Below the pieces are notes generated by a model. That model was not told where the DNA came from. It worked only from the letters and a program-made list of their open reading frames with translations, and did no database searches. This document shows, in pieces, positions 43,881-52,003 of a stretch of DNA of 64,000 bases (positions are counted from its first letter, which is position 1; every line of letters starts with the position of its first letter). The DNA lies in NCBI RefSeq assembly GCF_000964005.1, contig NZ_JXYP01000014.1, positions 62,001 to 126,000 on the forward strand, read 5' to 3'. The stretch is from Williamsia herbipolensis (lineage in GTDB: Bacteria; Actinomycetota; Actinomycetes; Mycobacteriales; Mycobacteriaceae). The position numbers and the translations under genes are program-made.

Positions 43881-45475
43881 TCACCGCACGGTGACCGAGA
43901 TGTCGGTGTCACGTGTCGTGGCGGGCAGTTTCGTGGTGTCGATGACGAGGATCTCGCCGGAATCCTGGAGCCCGTTCGCCAGGGTCTTCGGTTCGAGGGT
44001 GAACGGTGGTGTGGTGGAGGCGAGTCCGGCGAGCCCGAAGTCACTGTCGTTCGAGATCGCCAGACGCTTGCCTCCGTCGAGGGCCGTCACGCCCTCGATC
44101 TTGTCGTGGCCGAAGAAGCCGCCCGAGGGGTCGAGTCCGGTGACGAGTCCGCGGAGGTCGACGTCGAGTGTCTTGCCCGCCGTGACGATTCCCATCGATC
44201 GCAGGCGCGCGACGGCGTCGGTGTCGGTCGTGACACCGACCGCGGTCTCGATGGGACGGTTGCCCACCAGCAGTCCGCCGGCGTCAGGGGCGTAGCGACT
44301 TCCCGCCACACGCGAGCGGGGCCCGACATCGGTCGCGCCGGAGATGTCGGCGAGCCAGAGCTTCTTGTCGGCCCCGGGTTCGAGCTTGCCGTCGCGTTCG
44401 TCGACGATGAAGCGCGTCGCGCTGAGGGCGGTGATCTCCGAGACCGCGACCTTCGTCTTCTGCGGATTCGCCAGGGGGTAGAGGTACTCCGACACCGCGC
44501 GCGAGCGGAGGTCGACGGTGACGATGCGTGTCACCGGAACCGATTTCGCCGATCCGGACAGTCCCGGCGTCCTCAGCGCCGATTGCATGATGCCGACGAG
44601 GGTGGTGCCGTCCGGTGTGACGGTCAGGCCCTCCATGCCCTGATTCGGCGTGCGCAGTGAGAGCTCGCGGGGGAGGGATCCGTCGAAGGGGACAGGCGAT
44701 CGAGTTCCCGCCCGGTGGCATCGACGTGCACGATGAAGGGCCCGTACTCGTCGGAGATCCAGAACGTTCCGTCGGGTAGCGCCACGAGGCCCTCGGTGTC
44801 GAGGCCGTGATCGGACGTCGGCAGCGCCGCACCCGTGAGATCGACGAGGGTCTCGCCGGTGGTGGCCTGGGGATCGACCAGGCCGTTGAGGGGCTGACCG
44901 TCGGTGCCCTCGAGGGTGATCGTCGAGACCAGTTCTGCGCGACCGGCGACGAGACGGAAGCGACCGATGGCGGGATGAAACTCGGGCAGCGGCAACACCT
45001 TCTCGCTGTCGGTGCGCCCGTCGACGTTCGGGCCACGGTCGGTGAGACCGTAGAACTCGGTCGTGCTGCCGGGGACGGCGGTCAACGCCGAACCGAAGGC
45101 GCTCCCGCCGATCGGCACCCCACCGATCGTGGTCAGCGGCGCGATGTCGGAGGGGTACAGCGACACCGCGTCGGACGTGGTGGCGGAGATGGTGTCGGTG
45201 CCCGAGTACCCGGCCGCCGGCATGTAGGTGATGCCACCGTTCGCCGCGGGCCGGATGGTCCCGTGGACCGGCTGCGCGAAGCGCACGGGCGTCGCGCCGC
45301 CTGTGGCCGCGAGCACTTGGGCCGCGGTGAAGGTGGTCGGCTGTCCTGTCGTGGCGGTCAGCCCGTTCGCGGACGTGTCCGTCGAGTCCGAGGAACACGC
45401 ACCGGCCGCGACGATCCCGGTGATGGCGACGACCGTCATGGTGCTGCGGAACAGTGTCTTTCGGTCCGTGTGCAT
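43881..45475 (-). pseudogene. Frameshifted exported phytase-like esterase gene
   Basis: Two overlapping frames make one protein. From ATG 45475 the first frame has a lipoprotein signal (VVAITGIVAAGACSSD) and the first half of an esterase-like/phytase-like beta-propeller (YGLTDRGPNVDG, DTEGLVALPDGTFWISDEYGPF, ATGRELDRLSP). It becomes nonsense near 44690. The next frame continues exactly with PFDGSLPRELSLRTPNQGMEGLTVTPDG and ends KIEGVTALDGGKRLAISNDSDFGL and DTTKLP. The break is at a CCCC run (about 44687-44694) where one more C restores a single frame of about 530 residues. So either a real decay event or a homopolymer sequencing error. Confidence 0.75.
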
Positions 45476-45581
45476 CGCGAAGGCCTACCAAGACAGGGCG
45501 ACGGTCGGGTGACGAGGCGGTGAACGGCCGGCGAGCGTCGAGACCACCGGCCGTTCATGAGCGCGGCTTACGGTCCCGGCC

Positions 45582-46427
45582 ATGACCCGACACCGCCTGC
45601 GCGTACTGATCGTCTCCGCGTCCCTGGCCGTCTCGTTCGGCGCCGCCACCGCGACTGCCCACGCCGACGCGAATGCCGTCCCCGACTACGAGGTGAAGCT
45701 GGACTTCCTCGCCTCCGCGATCGACGGTTCGGGTGTCCCGACGTCCGCGGTGCGATCGGCGTTCGGTCTGTCGGCCACGGCCTCGACGCGGTCGTACGAG
45801 TACTTCGACACCGGCTCGCGTGCGCTGAAGGGCCAGGGATGGAGTGTGCGGCTGCGCCACAAGAGCGGCAAGGACCTGGAGTTGAACTACAAGAAGCGTT
45901 TCGACGTCACGAACGGGAACGTGGACGCCGCACTCAACACGGCCAATTCGGCCGGGTTCGACTCGTCCGACACCAACTACGACGCGCAGGTCGACTGGGG
46001 CTACGCGCAGCAGGAGCTCAGTTTCAGCAACGACAAATCGTCAAGTGCGTCGACATACTCCGGCACCACGCTGCCCGGCGAATCGACCGCGCGTGGGCTG
46101 CTGGTGTCGAACATCCCGGGCAAACTCGACGACTGGACGTCGAAGAACTGGGGGACCGACCGGCTCTCGGAGTCCGCGGCCCACGGCCCGGTGACCACGA
46201 AGGTCTACAGCGGATCGTGGCAGGGCACGGCACCGAGTATCGAGGTGCTGACGGTGCCCGCGGCGTCGGGATCGGGGACGCAGACCGTGATCGAGTTCTC
46301 GTTCACCGTCGACACTCGGTCGGAGGCGTCGAACCTACGGTCGCAGGCGATCTCGATCGCCGACGGCAAGGGATGGCTCTACCACGGCGACATCCTCAAG
46401 ACCGACCTCATCCTCGACCGGCTCTGA
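45582..46427 (+). CDS. Exported CYTH-like domain protein
   Basis: A 281-residue protein with a signal peptide (VLIVSASLAVSFGAATATAHADA). The mature part begins YEVKLDF, then YFDTGSRALKGQGWSVRLRHKSGKDLELNYKKR, which is the strand pattern of CYTH/triphosphate-tunnel proteins (ExExK-like start, YFDTP-like, RxR, K-x-K). Family enzymes act on triphosphates or polyphosphate with metal ions; an exported version is unusual, and the ExExK motif is incomplete here (EVKLD), so activity is doubtful. No operon partner. Confidence 0.65.
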   Translation: MTRHRLRVLIVSASLAVSFGAATATAHADANAVPDYEVKLDFLASAIDGSGVPTSAVRSAFGLSATASTRSYEYFDTGSRALKGQGWSVRLRHKSGKDLELNYKKRFDVTNGNVDAALNTANSAGFDSSDTNYDAQVDWGYAQQELSFSNDKSSSASTYSGTTLPGESTARGLLVSNIPGKLDDWTSKNWGTDRLSESAAHGPVTTKVYSGSWQGTAPSIEVLTVPAASGSGTQTVIEFSFTVDTRSEASNLRSQAISIADGKGWLYHGDILKTDLILDRL

Positions 46428-46448
46428 CGCCGGTCGCACCCCGCGGGC

Positions 46449-47192
46449 TCAGCTCAGGGCCCACTTCACGTTCACCGAGACACTCACCGTCTGCTGACCG
46501 GGCTCGATGGGGACGGCGAGACTCTGTGCGCTGCGGGCCGAATCGGCGGTCGACGACTGCTCCTGTCCGCTGACGTTCTCACTGATCGAGAGCACCTTGC
46601 CGAGGTCGCTGCCCGACAGCTTGGCGTACTCCTCCGCCCGCTTCTTCGCGTCGGCGAAGGCGCGAGACCGTGCGTCGGAGAGCAGCTTGGAGATGTCGTC
46701 GACCCGGAACGACACCCCGGAGAGTCGGGCCGCGTTGCCGCCGGCCGAGACGGCGTCGCCGAGAACGGTCGATGCCTTCGACAGGTCACGCACCGTCACG
46801 CGCAGCGTGTTCGTGGCCTGGTAGCCCGATATGGCGTTGGTCCCACCCGGGAGGGCGCCGGAGTACTGCGGCGTGATCGACACCTGTTGGGTCTGCACGT
46901 CGGCGCGGTTGACGCCCGCCGACACCACGGCGTTCGTCACGGTGGTGATCGCGGCGTTCGAGGCCTCGATCGCGGCGGTCACGTCGCCGGCCTGTGTCTC
47001 CACGCCGATCTGCGCGGTGAGGGTGTCGGGAGCACCCTCCACCTCGCCGGTGCCGCTCACACTGACCGCCGGCGGACCGTCGGATGACGAGGTGGACGCG
47101 GGGGAGTCGCTGCCGCAGGCCGCGACGGCGGACAGGGTCGTGAGGACGGCGGCGGCACCGAGCGCACGCAGCGCCCATCGTTGTCGGGTCAC
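46449..47192 (-). CDS. SIMPL-domain (DUF541) lipoprotein
   Basis: A 247-residue lipoprotein (signal ending LSAVAAC) with a SIMPL/DUF541 domain: VSVSGTGEVEGAPDTLTAQIGVE, SAGVNRADVQTQQVSITPQYSG, YQATNTLRVTVRDLSKASTVLGDAVSAGGN and AFADAKKRAEEYAKLSGSDLGKVLSISE (shown in part) are all family blocks. Members are exported and of unclear function, linked to stress and signalling proteins. GTG 47192 is five bases from the LysR stop, so it may be co-transcribed with that gene. Confidence 0.85.
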   Translation of the reverse strand: MTRQRWALRALGAAAVLTTLSAVAACGSDSPASTSSSDGPPAVSVSGTGEVEGAPDTLTAQIGVETQAGDVTAAIEASNAAITTVTNAVVSAGVNRADVQTQQVSITPQYSGALPGGTNAISGYQATNTLRVTVRDLSKASTVLGDAVSAGGNAARLSGVSFRVDDISKLLSDARSRAFADAKKRAEEYAKLSGSDLGKVLSISENVSGQEQSSTADSARSAQSLAVPIEPGQQTVSVSVNVKWALS

Positions 47193-47196
47193 CCGG

Positions 47197-48084
47197 TCAG
47201 TGTCCCCGACGCGTGTCGGGCCGGCGAGCGCTTTGCAGGAAGGCCCCGGTGGCGGGGTCGACGCGTCCGTCGCCCCGCCACGCCCACACGAGGCGGGCCC
47301 GGATTTGTGGGCGGAGCTCGACGCACACCACGTCCTGCCGAGCGCGGGCCAGGGACTCCGGCACGATCGCGACACCCAGCTCGCGGGCGGCGAGATCGGT
47401 CAGCGCCGGTGGGGTCCCGGCCTCGAAGGCGATGCGTACCGACACCCCGGCGGCTGCGCACGCACTGTCGAACTGTCGACGCAGACCTGTTCCGCGCGGC
47501 AGGGCAATCAACGGGAGCCCCACGAGCTCATCGAGTCCCACCGACTCGTGCGCCGCGAGGGGGTGGCCGATGGACACCGCTGCGACGATCGCCTGATCGG
47601 TGATGGTCTCGACCGCGAGGGACGAGGGTGTGTCATCGACGGCGATCGACGCGATCGCCAGGTCGATCCGTCCGTCCCGCAGGCCGGCGATCAGGGCATC
47701 GGAATCGTCGGTGCTCAGGGAGATCTCGACGGCGGGGTGCTCATCGTGGAAGTCCGCCAGGAGTGACGCGAGATCGACGTCGTGCGAGGCGACGGTCCCG
47801 ATGCGCAGGGTTCCACGGATCACGGCACCGACCTCGTCGACGGCCGCGGCGACGTCGGCAACGGCCGCGAGGGCGGCACGCGCATGCGGCAGCGCCGCCT
47901 GCCCGGCGTCGGTGAGTCGGACGACGCGCCGACTGCGGTCGAAGAGAGGGCGGCCGAGCTCGCGTTCCAAGCGCGCGATCTGGGCACTGACGGCCGGCTG
48001 GGCGACATGGCAGCGGTCCGCAGCGCGGGTGAAGTTCGATTCCTCCGCGACGGCGACGAGGTATTGGAGCTGGCGCAGTTCCAT
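47197..48084 (-). CDS. LysR-family transcriptional regulator
   Basis: A 295-residue LTTR. The N-terminal winged helix-turn-helix (LQYLVAVAEESNFTRAADRCHVAQPAVSAQIARLERELG, read in parts) covers residues 5-60, followed by a periplasmic-binding-protein-like effector domain (about 90-290). Divergent from the alpha/beta hydrolase gene at 48170, with inverted-repeat sequence between, so it very probably controls that gene and itself in response to an unknown small molecule. Confidence 0.9.
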   Translation of the reverse strand: MELRQLQYLVAVAEESNFTRAADRCHVAQPAVSAQIARLERELGRPLFDRSRRVVRLTDAGQAALPHARAALAAVADVAAAVDEVGAVIRGTLRIGTVASHDVDLASLLADFHDEHPAVEISLSTDDSDALIAGLRDGRIDLAIASIAVDDTPSSLAVETITDQAIVAAVSIGHPLAAHESVGLDELVGLPLIALPRGTGLRRQFDSACAAAGVSVRIAFEAGTPPALTDLAARELGVAIVPESLARARQDVVCVELRPQIRARLVWAWRGDGRVDPATGAFLQSARRPDTRRGH

Positions 48085-48090
48085 AGCGGG

Positions 48091-48115
48091 ATCTTATGGT
48101 TTGCAGAGCAAAGAT
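48091..48115. promoter_or_regulatory. Candidate LysR-type operator
   Basis: ATCTT (48091) and AAGAT (48111-48115) flank a perfect TTTGC-AGA-GCAAA inverted repeat (48100-48112). It sits in the 85-bp gap between the LysR gene and the divergent hydrolase gene, overlapping the likely promoter. LysR proteins commonly bind such interrupted dyads. Confidence 0.5.
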
Positions 48116-48169
48116 GTATTGGACTTATGGATCTGGGGCGGCGAGCGTGGAGGGTGGAAGGGAGAGACC

Positions 48170-48868
48170 ATGACCCAGCAACCCACCTACGTCCTGATAC
48201 CCGGAGCCTGCCACGGCGCGTGGTGCTTCGACGAGCTCGCCGCGACACTGCGCGCCACCGGACACCGCGTCCTCGCCTACACCCTGACCGGGGTGTCCGA
48301 GCGAGCCCACCTCGCCGACCGCGGCGTGAACCTGCAGACCCACATCGACGACGTGGTCGCGGCGCTCGCCGTCGACGCTGCCGACGAACCGCTCGTGCTG
48401 GTCGGACACAGCTACGGCGGCATGGTGATCACCGGAGTCGTCGACCGACTGCGGGCTCCCGAACGGGTGGCGGCCGCGGTGTACCTCGACGCGTTCGTGC
48501 CCCGCGACGGCGAATCGTGCTGGATGCTCACCAACGACGAACAGCGACAGTGGTATTCCGAGGTGGACGCCTCGGGTTTCGGTGTGCCGGCGCTGCCGTT
48601 CTTCGATGCCCGGACGTCGGCCCATCCGCTGGCCTCGCTGATGCAGCGCATCACCCTGCGTGCGGATCTCTCGGCGATCGGCGAGCGGGTCTACGTGTTC
48701 GCGGCCGGATGGGAGGGAACTCCGTTCGCACCGACCCATCGCCGACTGGCCAGCGATCCGGCGTGGACCACACATGCGTTGCCGGGCGGCCACAACCTGA
48801 TGCGCGATTGCCCCGAGCACCTCGCGTCCATCGTCGGAGCCGCGGGCCGCGGCGATCAGCGCAACTGA
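48170..48868 (+). CDS. Alpha/beta hydrolase
   Basis: A 232-residue hydrolase resembling salicylate-binding-protein/methylesterase-like (EstC/RsbQ-neighbour) enzymes. YVLIPGACHGAWCFDELA is the oxyanion-side opening, GHSYGGM holds the nucleophile Ser81, DAFVPRDGES follows, and PGGHNLMRDCPE holds the His near residue 215. GGGAGA-type purines precede ATG 48170. It probably hydrolyses a small ester; LysR next door is its likely regulator. Its 3' end overlaps galK by 13 bp in convergent orientation. Confidence 0.87.
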   Translation: MTQQPTYVLIPGACHGAWCFDELAATLRATGHRVLAYTLTGVSERAHLADRGVNLQTHIDDVVAALAVDAADEPLVLVGHSYGGMVITGVVDRLRAPERVAAAVYLDAFVPRDGESCWMLTNDEQRQWYSEVDASGFGVPALPFFDARTSAHPLASLMQRITLRADLSAIGERVYVFAAGWEGTPFAPTHRRLASDPAWTTHALPGGHNLMRDCPEHLASIVGAAGRGDQRN

Positions 48869-49950
48869 TCGACCGAGGCGCCCCGCCCGGCGCGCGCGGT
48901 GAACGCGGTCGGTGTGGGCCCACCCGCGCGCTCCGCGGCCGCGACCACCGACGCGACGAGGGTGTCGACGCGTGCCGTCTCGACGAGGGTGATCACGCAT
49001 CCACCGAAACCCCCGCCGGTCATCCGAGCGCCGAGCGCGCCGGCCGAGCGTGCGGTCTCCGCGATCAGATCGATTCCGGGCGTGGTGATCTCGAAGTCGT
49101 CGCGCATGGAGGTGTGGGAGGCGTCCATCATCGCGCCGACCGCCGCGAGGTCACCGTCTCGCAGCGCCTCGCATGCGCGCAGGACGCGGGTGTTCTCGGT
49201 GAGCACGTGGCGCGCCCGTCGTCGGTCGACGTCGTCGTGCACCGCGGACAGCACGACGTCGGGATGTCCCGAGGCCACCGCGCGCAGATTCGGCAGTCCG
49301 AGGTCGGCGGCGGCCCGTTCACACGAGGCACGACGGGCGGCGTACTCGCCGCCGGCATGGCCGTGGGTGATGTGGGAATCGATCACGACGAGGGTCACGC
49401 CGGCGGTGGTGGGGTCGAACGGGACCGGGTCGACCGTGAGTGAGTCGAAGTCGATCAGCAGGGCCCGGTCGGCGACACCGTGCAGCGACGCCAGCTGGTC
49501 GAGCAAACCGGTCGGGGCGCCCACGAAGTCGTTCTCCGCGCGCTGGGCGATACGCGCCCAGGTGAGTCGGTCGGGCACCCCGGTGGCCGCGGTGAAAGCG
49601 CCGATGAGCGAACACTGCAGTGCCGCCGATGAACTGAGTCCGGCGCCGACGGGGACGTCGCTCGTGATGTGCAGCCGCCCACCCGTCACCGGTCGCCCCT
49701 CGACGCCCAGGGACCACGCGACACCGGCGACGTAGGCCGCCCATCCGTCGACCTCTCCGGGGGTGGTACCGACGGGGATCGTCAGCTGCCCGTAACCCTC
49801 TGCGTCGACCACGAGGCACCCGGAGTCCTCGGATGCGAAGCGGACCTCGGTGCGTGCGGTCAGGGCGATGGGGAGCGCGAGACCCTGGTTGTAGTCGGTA
49901 TGTTCACCGAGAAGGTTCACCCGTCCGGGCGCCGACGCGACGACGGTCAC
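48856..49950 (-). CDS. galK: Galactokinase
   Basis: A 364-residue GHMP kinase: galactose + ATP gives galactose 1-phosphate. The galactokinase signature GRVNLLGEHTDYNQGLALPIAL is at the N-terminus (read as GRVNLLGEHTDYN), the ATP-binding PVGAGLSSSAAL follows, and MTGGGFGGCVITLV is the C-terminal motif. ATG 49950 overlaps the galT stop by four bases. With galT it forms the Leloir pathway core; no galE is in the window. Confidence 0.95.
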   Translation of the reverse strand: MTVVASAPGRVNLLGEHTDYNQGLALPIALTARTEVRFASEDSGCLVVDAEGYGQLTIPVGTTPGEVDGWAAYVAGVAWSLGVEGRPVTGGRLHITSDVPVGAGLSSSAALQCSLIGAFTAATGVPDRLTWARIAQRAENDFVGAPTGLLDQLASLHGVADRALLIDFDSLTVDPVPFDPTTAGVTLVVIDSHITHGHAGGEYAARRASCERAAADLGLPNLRAVASGHPDVVLSAVHDDVDRRRARHVLTENTRVLRACEALRDGDLAAVGAMMDASHTSMRDDFEITTPGIDLIAETARSAGALGARMTGGGFGGCVITLVETARVDTLVASVVAAAERAGGPTPTAFTARAGRGASVDQLR

Positions 49951-51074
49951 GCGCCGGCCTCGGCGATGGTGTCGCGGAGACGGCGGGCGACCGATTCGGG
50001 CGTCACGTCGGTGATGAAGGCGTCCATCGCCGACTCCGACCCGGCGAGGAACTTCAGTTTGGTCGCCGATCGCCGCACCGACATCAACTCGATGTGCAGG
50101 TAGCCCTCGGCCTGCTCGGGATCCGACGAATACTGGTGCACCGCGGCAATGTAGGGCAGCGGTGTCGGGTAGAGGGCATCGAAGGTGCGCAGGATCTGCA
50201 GGTAGGTGTCGGTGAGGGCATCGAGCTCGGCGTCGTCGAGTTCGGTCAGGTCGCGGACGCGGCGGTGCGGGTAGATGTGCACCTCCACCGGCCAGCGGGC
50301 GGCGAACGGCACGAATGCGGTCATGTGCTCGGAGCGCGAGACGATACGCGCGCCGTCGGAGATCTCCGTGGCGAGGATGTCGTCGAACAGGTTGCGGTCG
50401 TGGGCCGCTCGATGGCGGGACGCCTGATCGAGCATCGACCGCGTGCGTGGCGTCAGGTACGGGTAGGCGTAGATCTGGCCGTGCGGGTGGGTCAGCGTGA
50501 CGCCGATGTCCTCACCGCGGTTCTCGAAACAGAACACCTCGGCGACCCCGGGTGACGCCGACAGGGCCGCGGTCCGACTCCTCCAGGCGTCGACCACCAG
50601 CCGGGCGTGCGCGTGATCCAGCGACGCGAACGACGCCTGGTGATCGCTGGAGAAGCAGATGACCTCGCAGCGGCCATGCCCCACCGCGGACACGGGCGTC
50701 TCCGTCGTCTCGGCGGGGAGCACGAAGGTCGAATCGAGCTGTGCGCCGGACAGACTGGGGAAACGGTTCTCGAACACCGCGACGTCGTAGTCGTGGGCGG
50801 GCACCTCGCTGTCGTTCCCGGAGGGCGAGGGGCACAGCGGGCACTGATCGGCGGGTGGCTTGTAGGTGCGGTCCTGGCGCAGGGCGGCGATCGCCACCCA
50901 GTGGCCGGTGGCCCGATCGAGGCGGATCTCCGACTGCAGGCCGTCACGTGCCGGGAGCGGTCGCAGATCGGTGACGGGACGGGGGTCGCGTCCGGGGAGG
51001 CTGAAGAACAACAGGTCACGGCCGTCGGCGAGGTGGGCGACGGTGTCGGCGGGGCGGATCGCGATGTCGCTCAT
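49947..51074 (-). CDS. galT: Galactose-1-phosphate uridylyltransferase
   Basis: A 375-residue HIT-superfamily enzyme exchanging UMP between UDP-glucose and galactose 1-phosphate. The active-site HPHGQIY (TLTHPHGQIYAYPY) is intact, zinc-site Cys residues are in QCPLCPSPSG, and the second conserved block EVHIYPHRRVRDLTEL is present. ATG 51074 overlaps the regulator stop (ATGA), so the order deoR-type regulator, galT, galK is a coupled operon. Confidence 0.94.
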   Translation of the reverse strand: MSDIAIRPADTVAHLADGRDLLFFSLPGRDPRPVTDLRPLPARDGLQSEIRLDRATGHWVAIAALRQDRTYKPPADQCPLCPSPSGNDSEVPAHDYDVAVFENRFPSLSGAQLDSTFVLPAETTETPVSAVGHGRCEVICFSSDHQASFASLDHAHARLVVDAWRSRTAALSASPGVAEVFCFENRGEDIGVTLTHPHGQIYAYPYLTPRTRSMLDQASRHRAAHDRNLFDDILATEISDGARIVSRSEHMTAFVPFAARWPVEVHIYPHRRVRDLTELDDAELDALTDTYLQILRTFDALYPTPLPYIAAVHQYSSDPEQAEGYLHIELMSVRRSATKLKFLAGSESAMDAFITDVTPESVARRLRDTIAEAGA

Positions 51075-51862
51075 GCGTCGCCCCGCGTCTGCGCCACGCG
51101 GACGTCGTCGATCACGTCGGTGAGATCGGCGCGTGCGGCCGCGGTCAGCCCGTCGTCGACGACGAGGGTGTCGACACGATCGAGTGTGGCGATCACGTGC
51201 GCGCCCACCTCCTGGTACTTGGTGTGGTCGGCGACCACCACGAGGCGGTGTCCGATGTCGATGAGTCGTCGGTTCGTCTGCGCTTCGGCCATGTTCGGCG
51301 TGGTGAGTCCGGCGTCGCGGTCGAGACCGTGCACGCCGAGGATGCTGAGGTCGACGCGGAACGCCGCGAGCGCCGCCTCGGCGATCGGGCCCACCAACGC
51401 GTTCGACGGGGTACGCGACCCGCCGGTGAGGTACACCTCGGGGCCGTGGCCGGGCCGGGTGTGCGGATCGGTCAGTTCCTGGAACACCGAGATCGAGTTG
51501 GTGACCACGGTGATCGAGGACCGCTCGTGGAGTCGGCGGGCCACCTCGAGGGTCGTGGTGCCGGCGCTGATCGCGAGCGTCATGCCGTCGTCGATCACGT
51601 CCATCGTCGCCGCGGCGATCGACTGCTTCTCGCTGCGCTGTTGTGCGGCTTTGGTTTCCGACCACGGTTCCTCGCCGCGGTTGGTGCGGGCGACGGCGCC
51701 ACCGTGCACCTTGTGCAGCGCGGCTCCGCTCTCCAGGGCATCGAGGTCGCGACGCACGGTCATCTCCGACACGCCGAACTCGTCGGCCAGCACGCTCACC
51801 CGTACGGTGCCCTCACGCTCGAGCACGTCGAGGATCCGTCGACGTCGCTGCGCTGCGAGCAT
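51071..51862 (-). CDS. DeoR-family transcriptional regulator of the galactose operon
   Basis: A 263-residue DeoR/GlpR-type protein. The N-terminal winged helix (RRRRILDVLEREGTVRVSVLADEFGVSEMTVRRDLDALE, read in parts) and the ISAGTTTLEVARRL sugar-phosphate-binding motif of the DeoRC domain are both clear. First gene of the galactose operon and divergent from the symporter gene, so it probably represses both until a sugar phosphate accumulates. Confidence 0.92.
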   Translation of the reverse strand: MLAAQRRRRILDVLEREGTVRVSVLADEFGVSEMTVRRDLDALESGAALHKVHGGAVARTNRGEEPWSETKAAQQRSEKQSIAAATMDVIDDGMTLAISAGTTTLEVARRLHERSSITVVTNSISVFQELTDPHTRPGHGPEVYLTGGSRTPSNALVGPIAEAALAAFRVDLSILGVHGLDRDAGLTTPNMAEAQTNRRLIDIGHRLVVVADHTKYQEVGAHVIATLDRVDTLVVDDGLTAAARADLTDVIDDVRVAQTRGDA

Positions 51863-52003
51863 CCGGTCTCCCTCGGTCGGCGATCAGACCCGAACAGTAT
51901 CAAACATCGCGCGTGTTGCTATTTGTTTGTAAATGTGTGAGGTTGTTGGGCGAAGTGACCTGGCTCACGTAGCCGGTTGTTCGTGCATCGAAGGAGCTGT
52001 CGA
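51863..52003. promoter_or_regulatory. Divergent control region of the galactose locus
   Basis: 141 bp between the DeoR-type gene and the symporter gene. It has an imperfect dyad AACA-N7-TGTT (51904-51918) and an AT-rich TATTTGTTTGTAAATG (51921-51936) that could serve as operator and promoter. AAGGAG (51991-51996) is the ribosome-binding site of the symporter gene. Confidence 0.45.
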
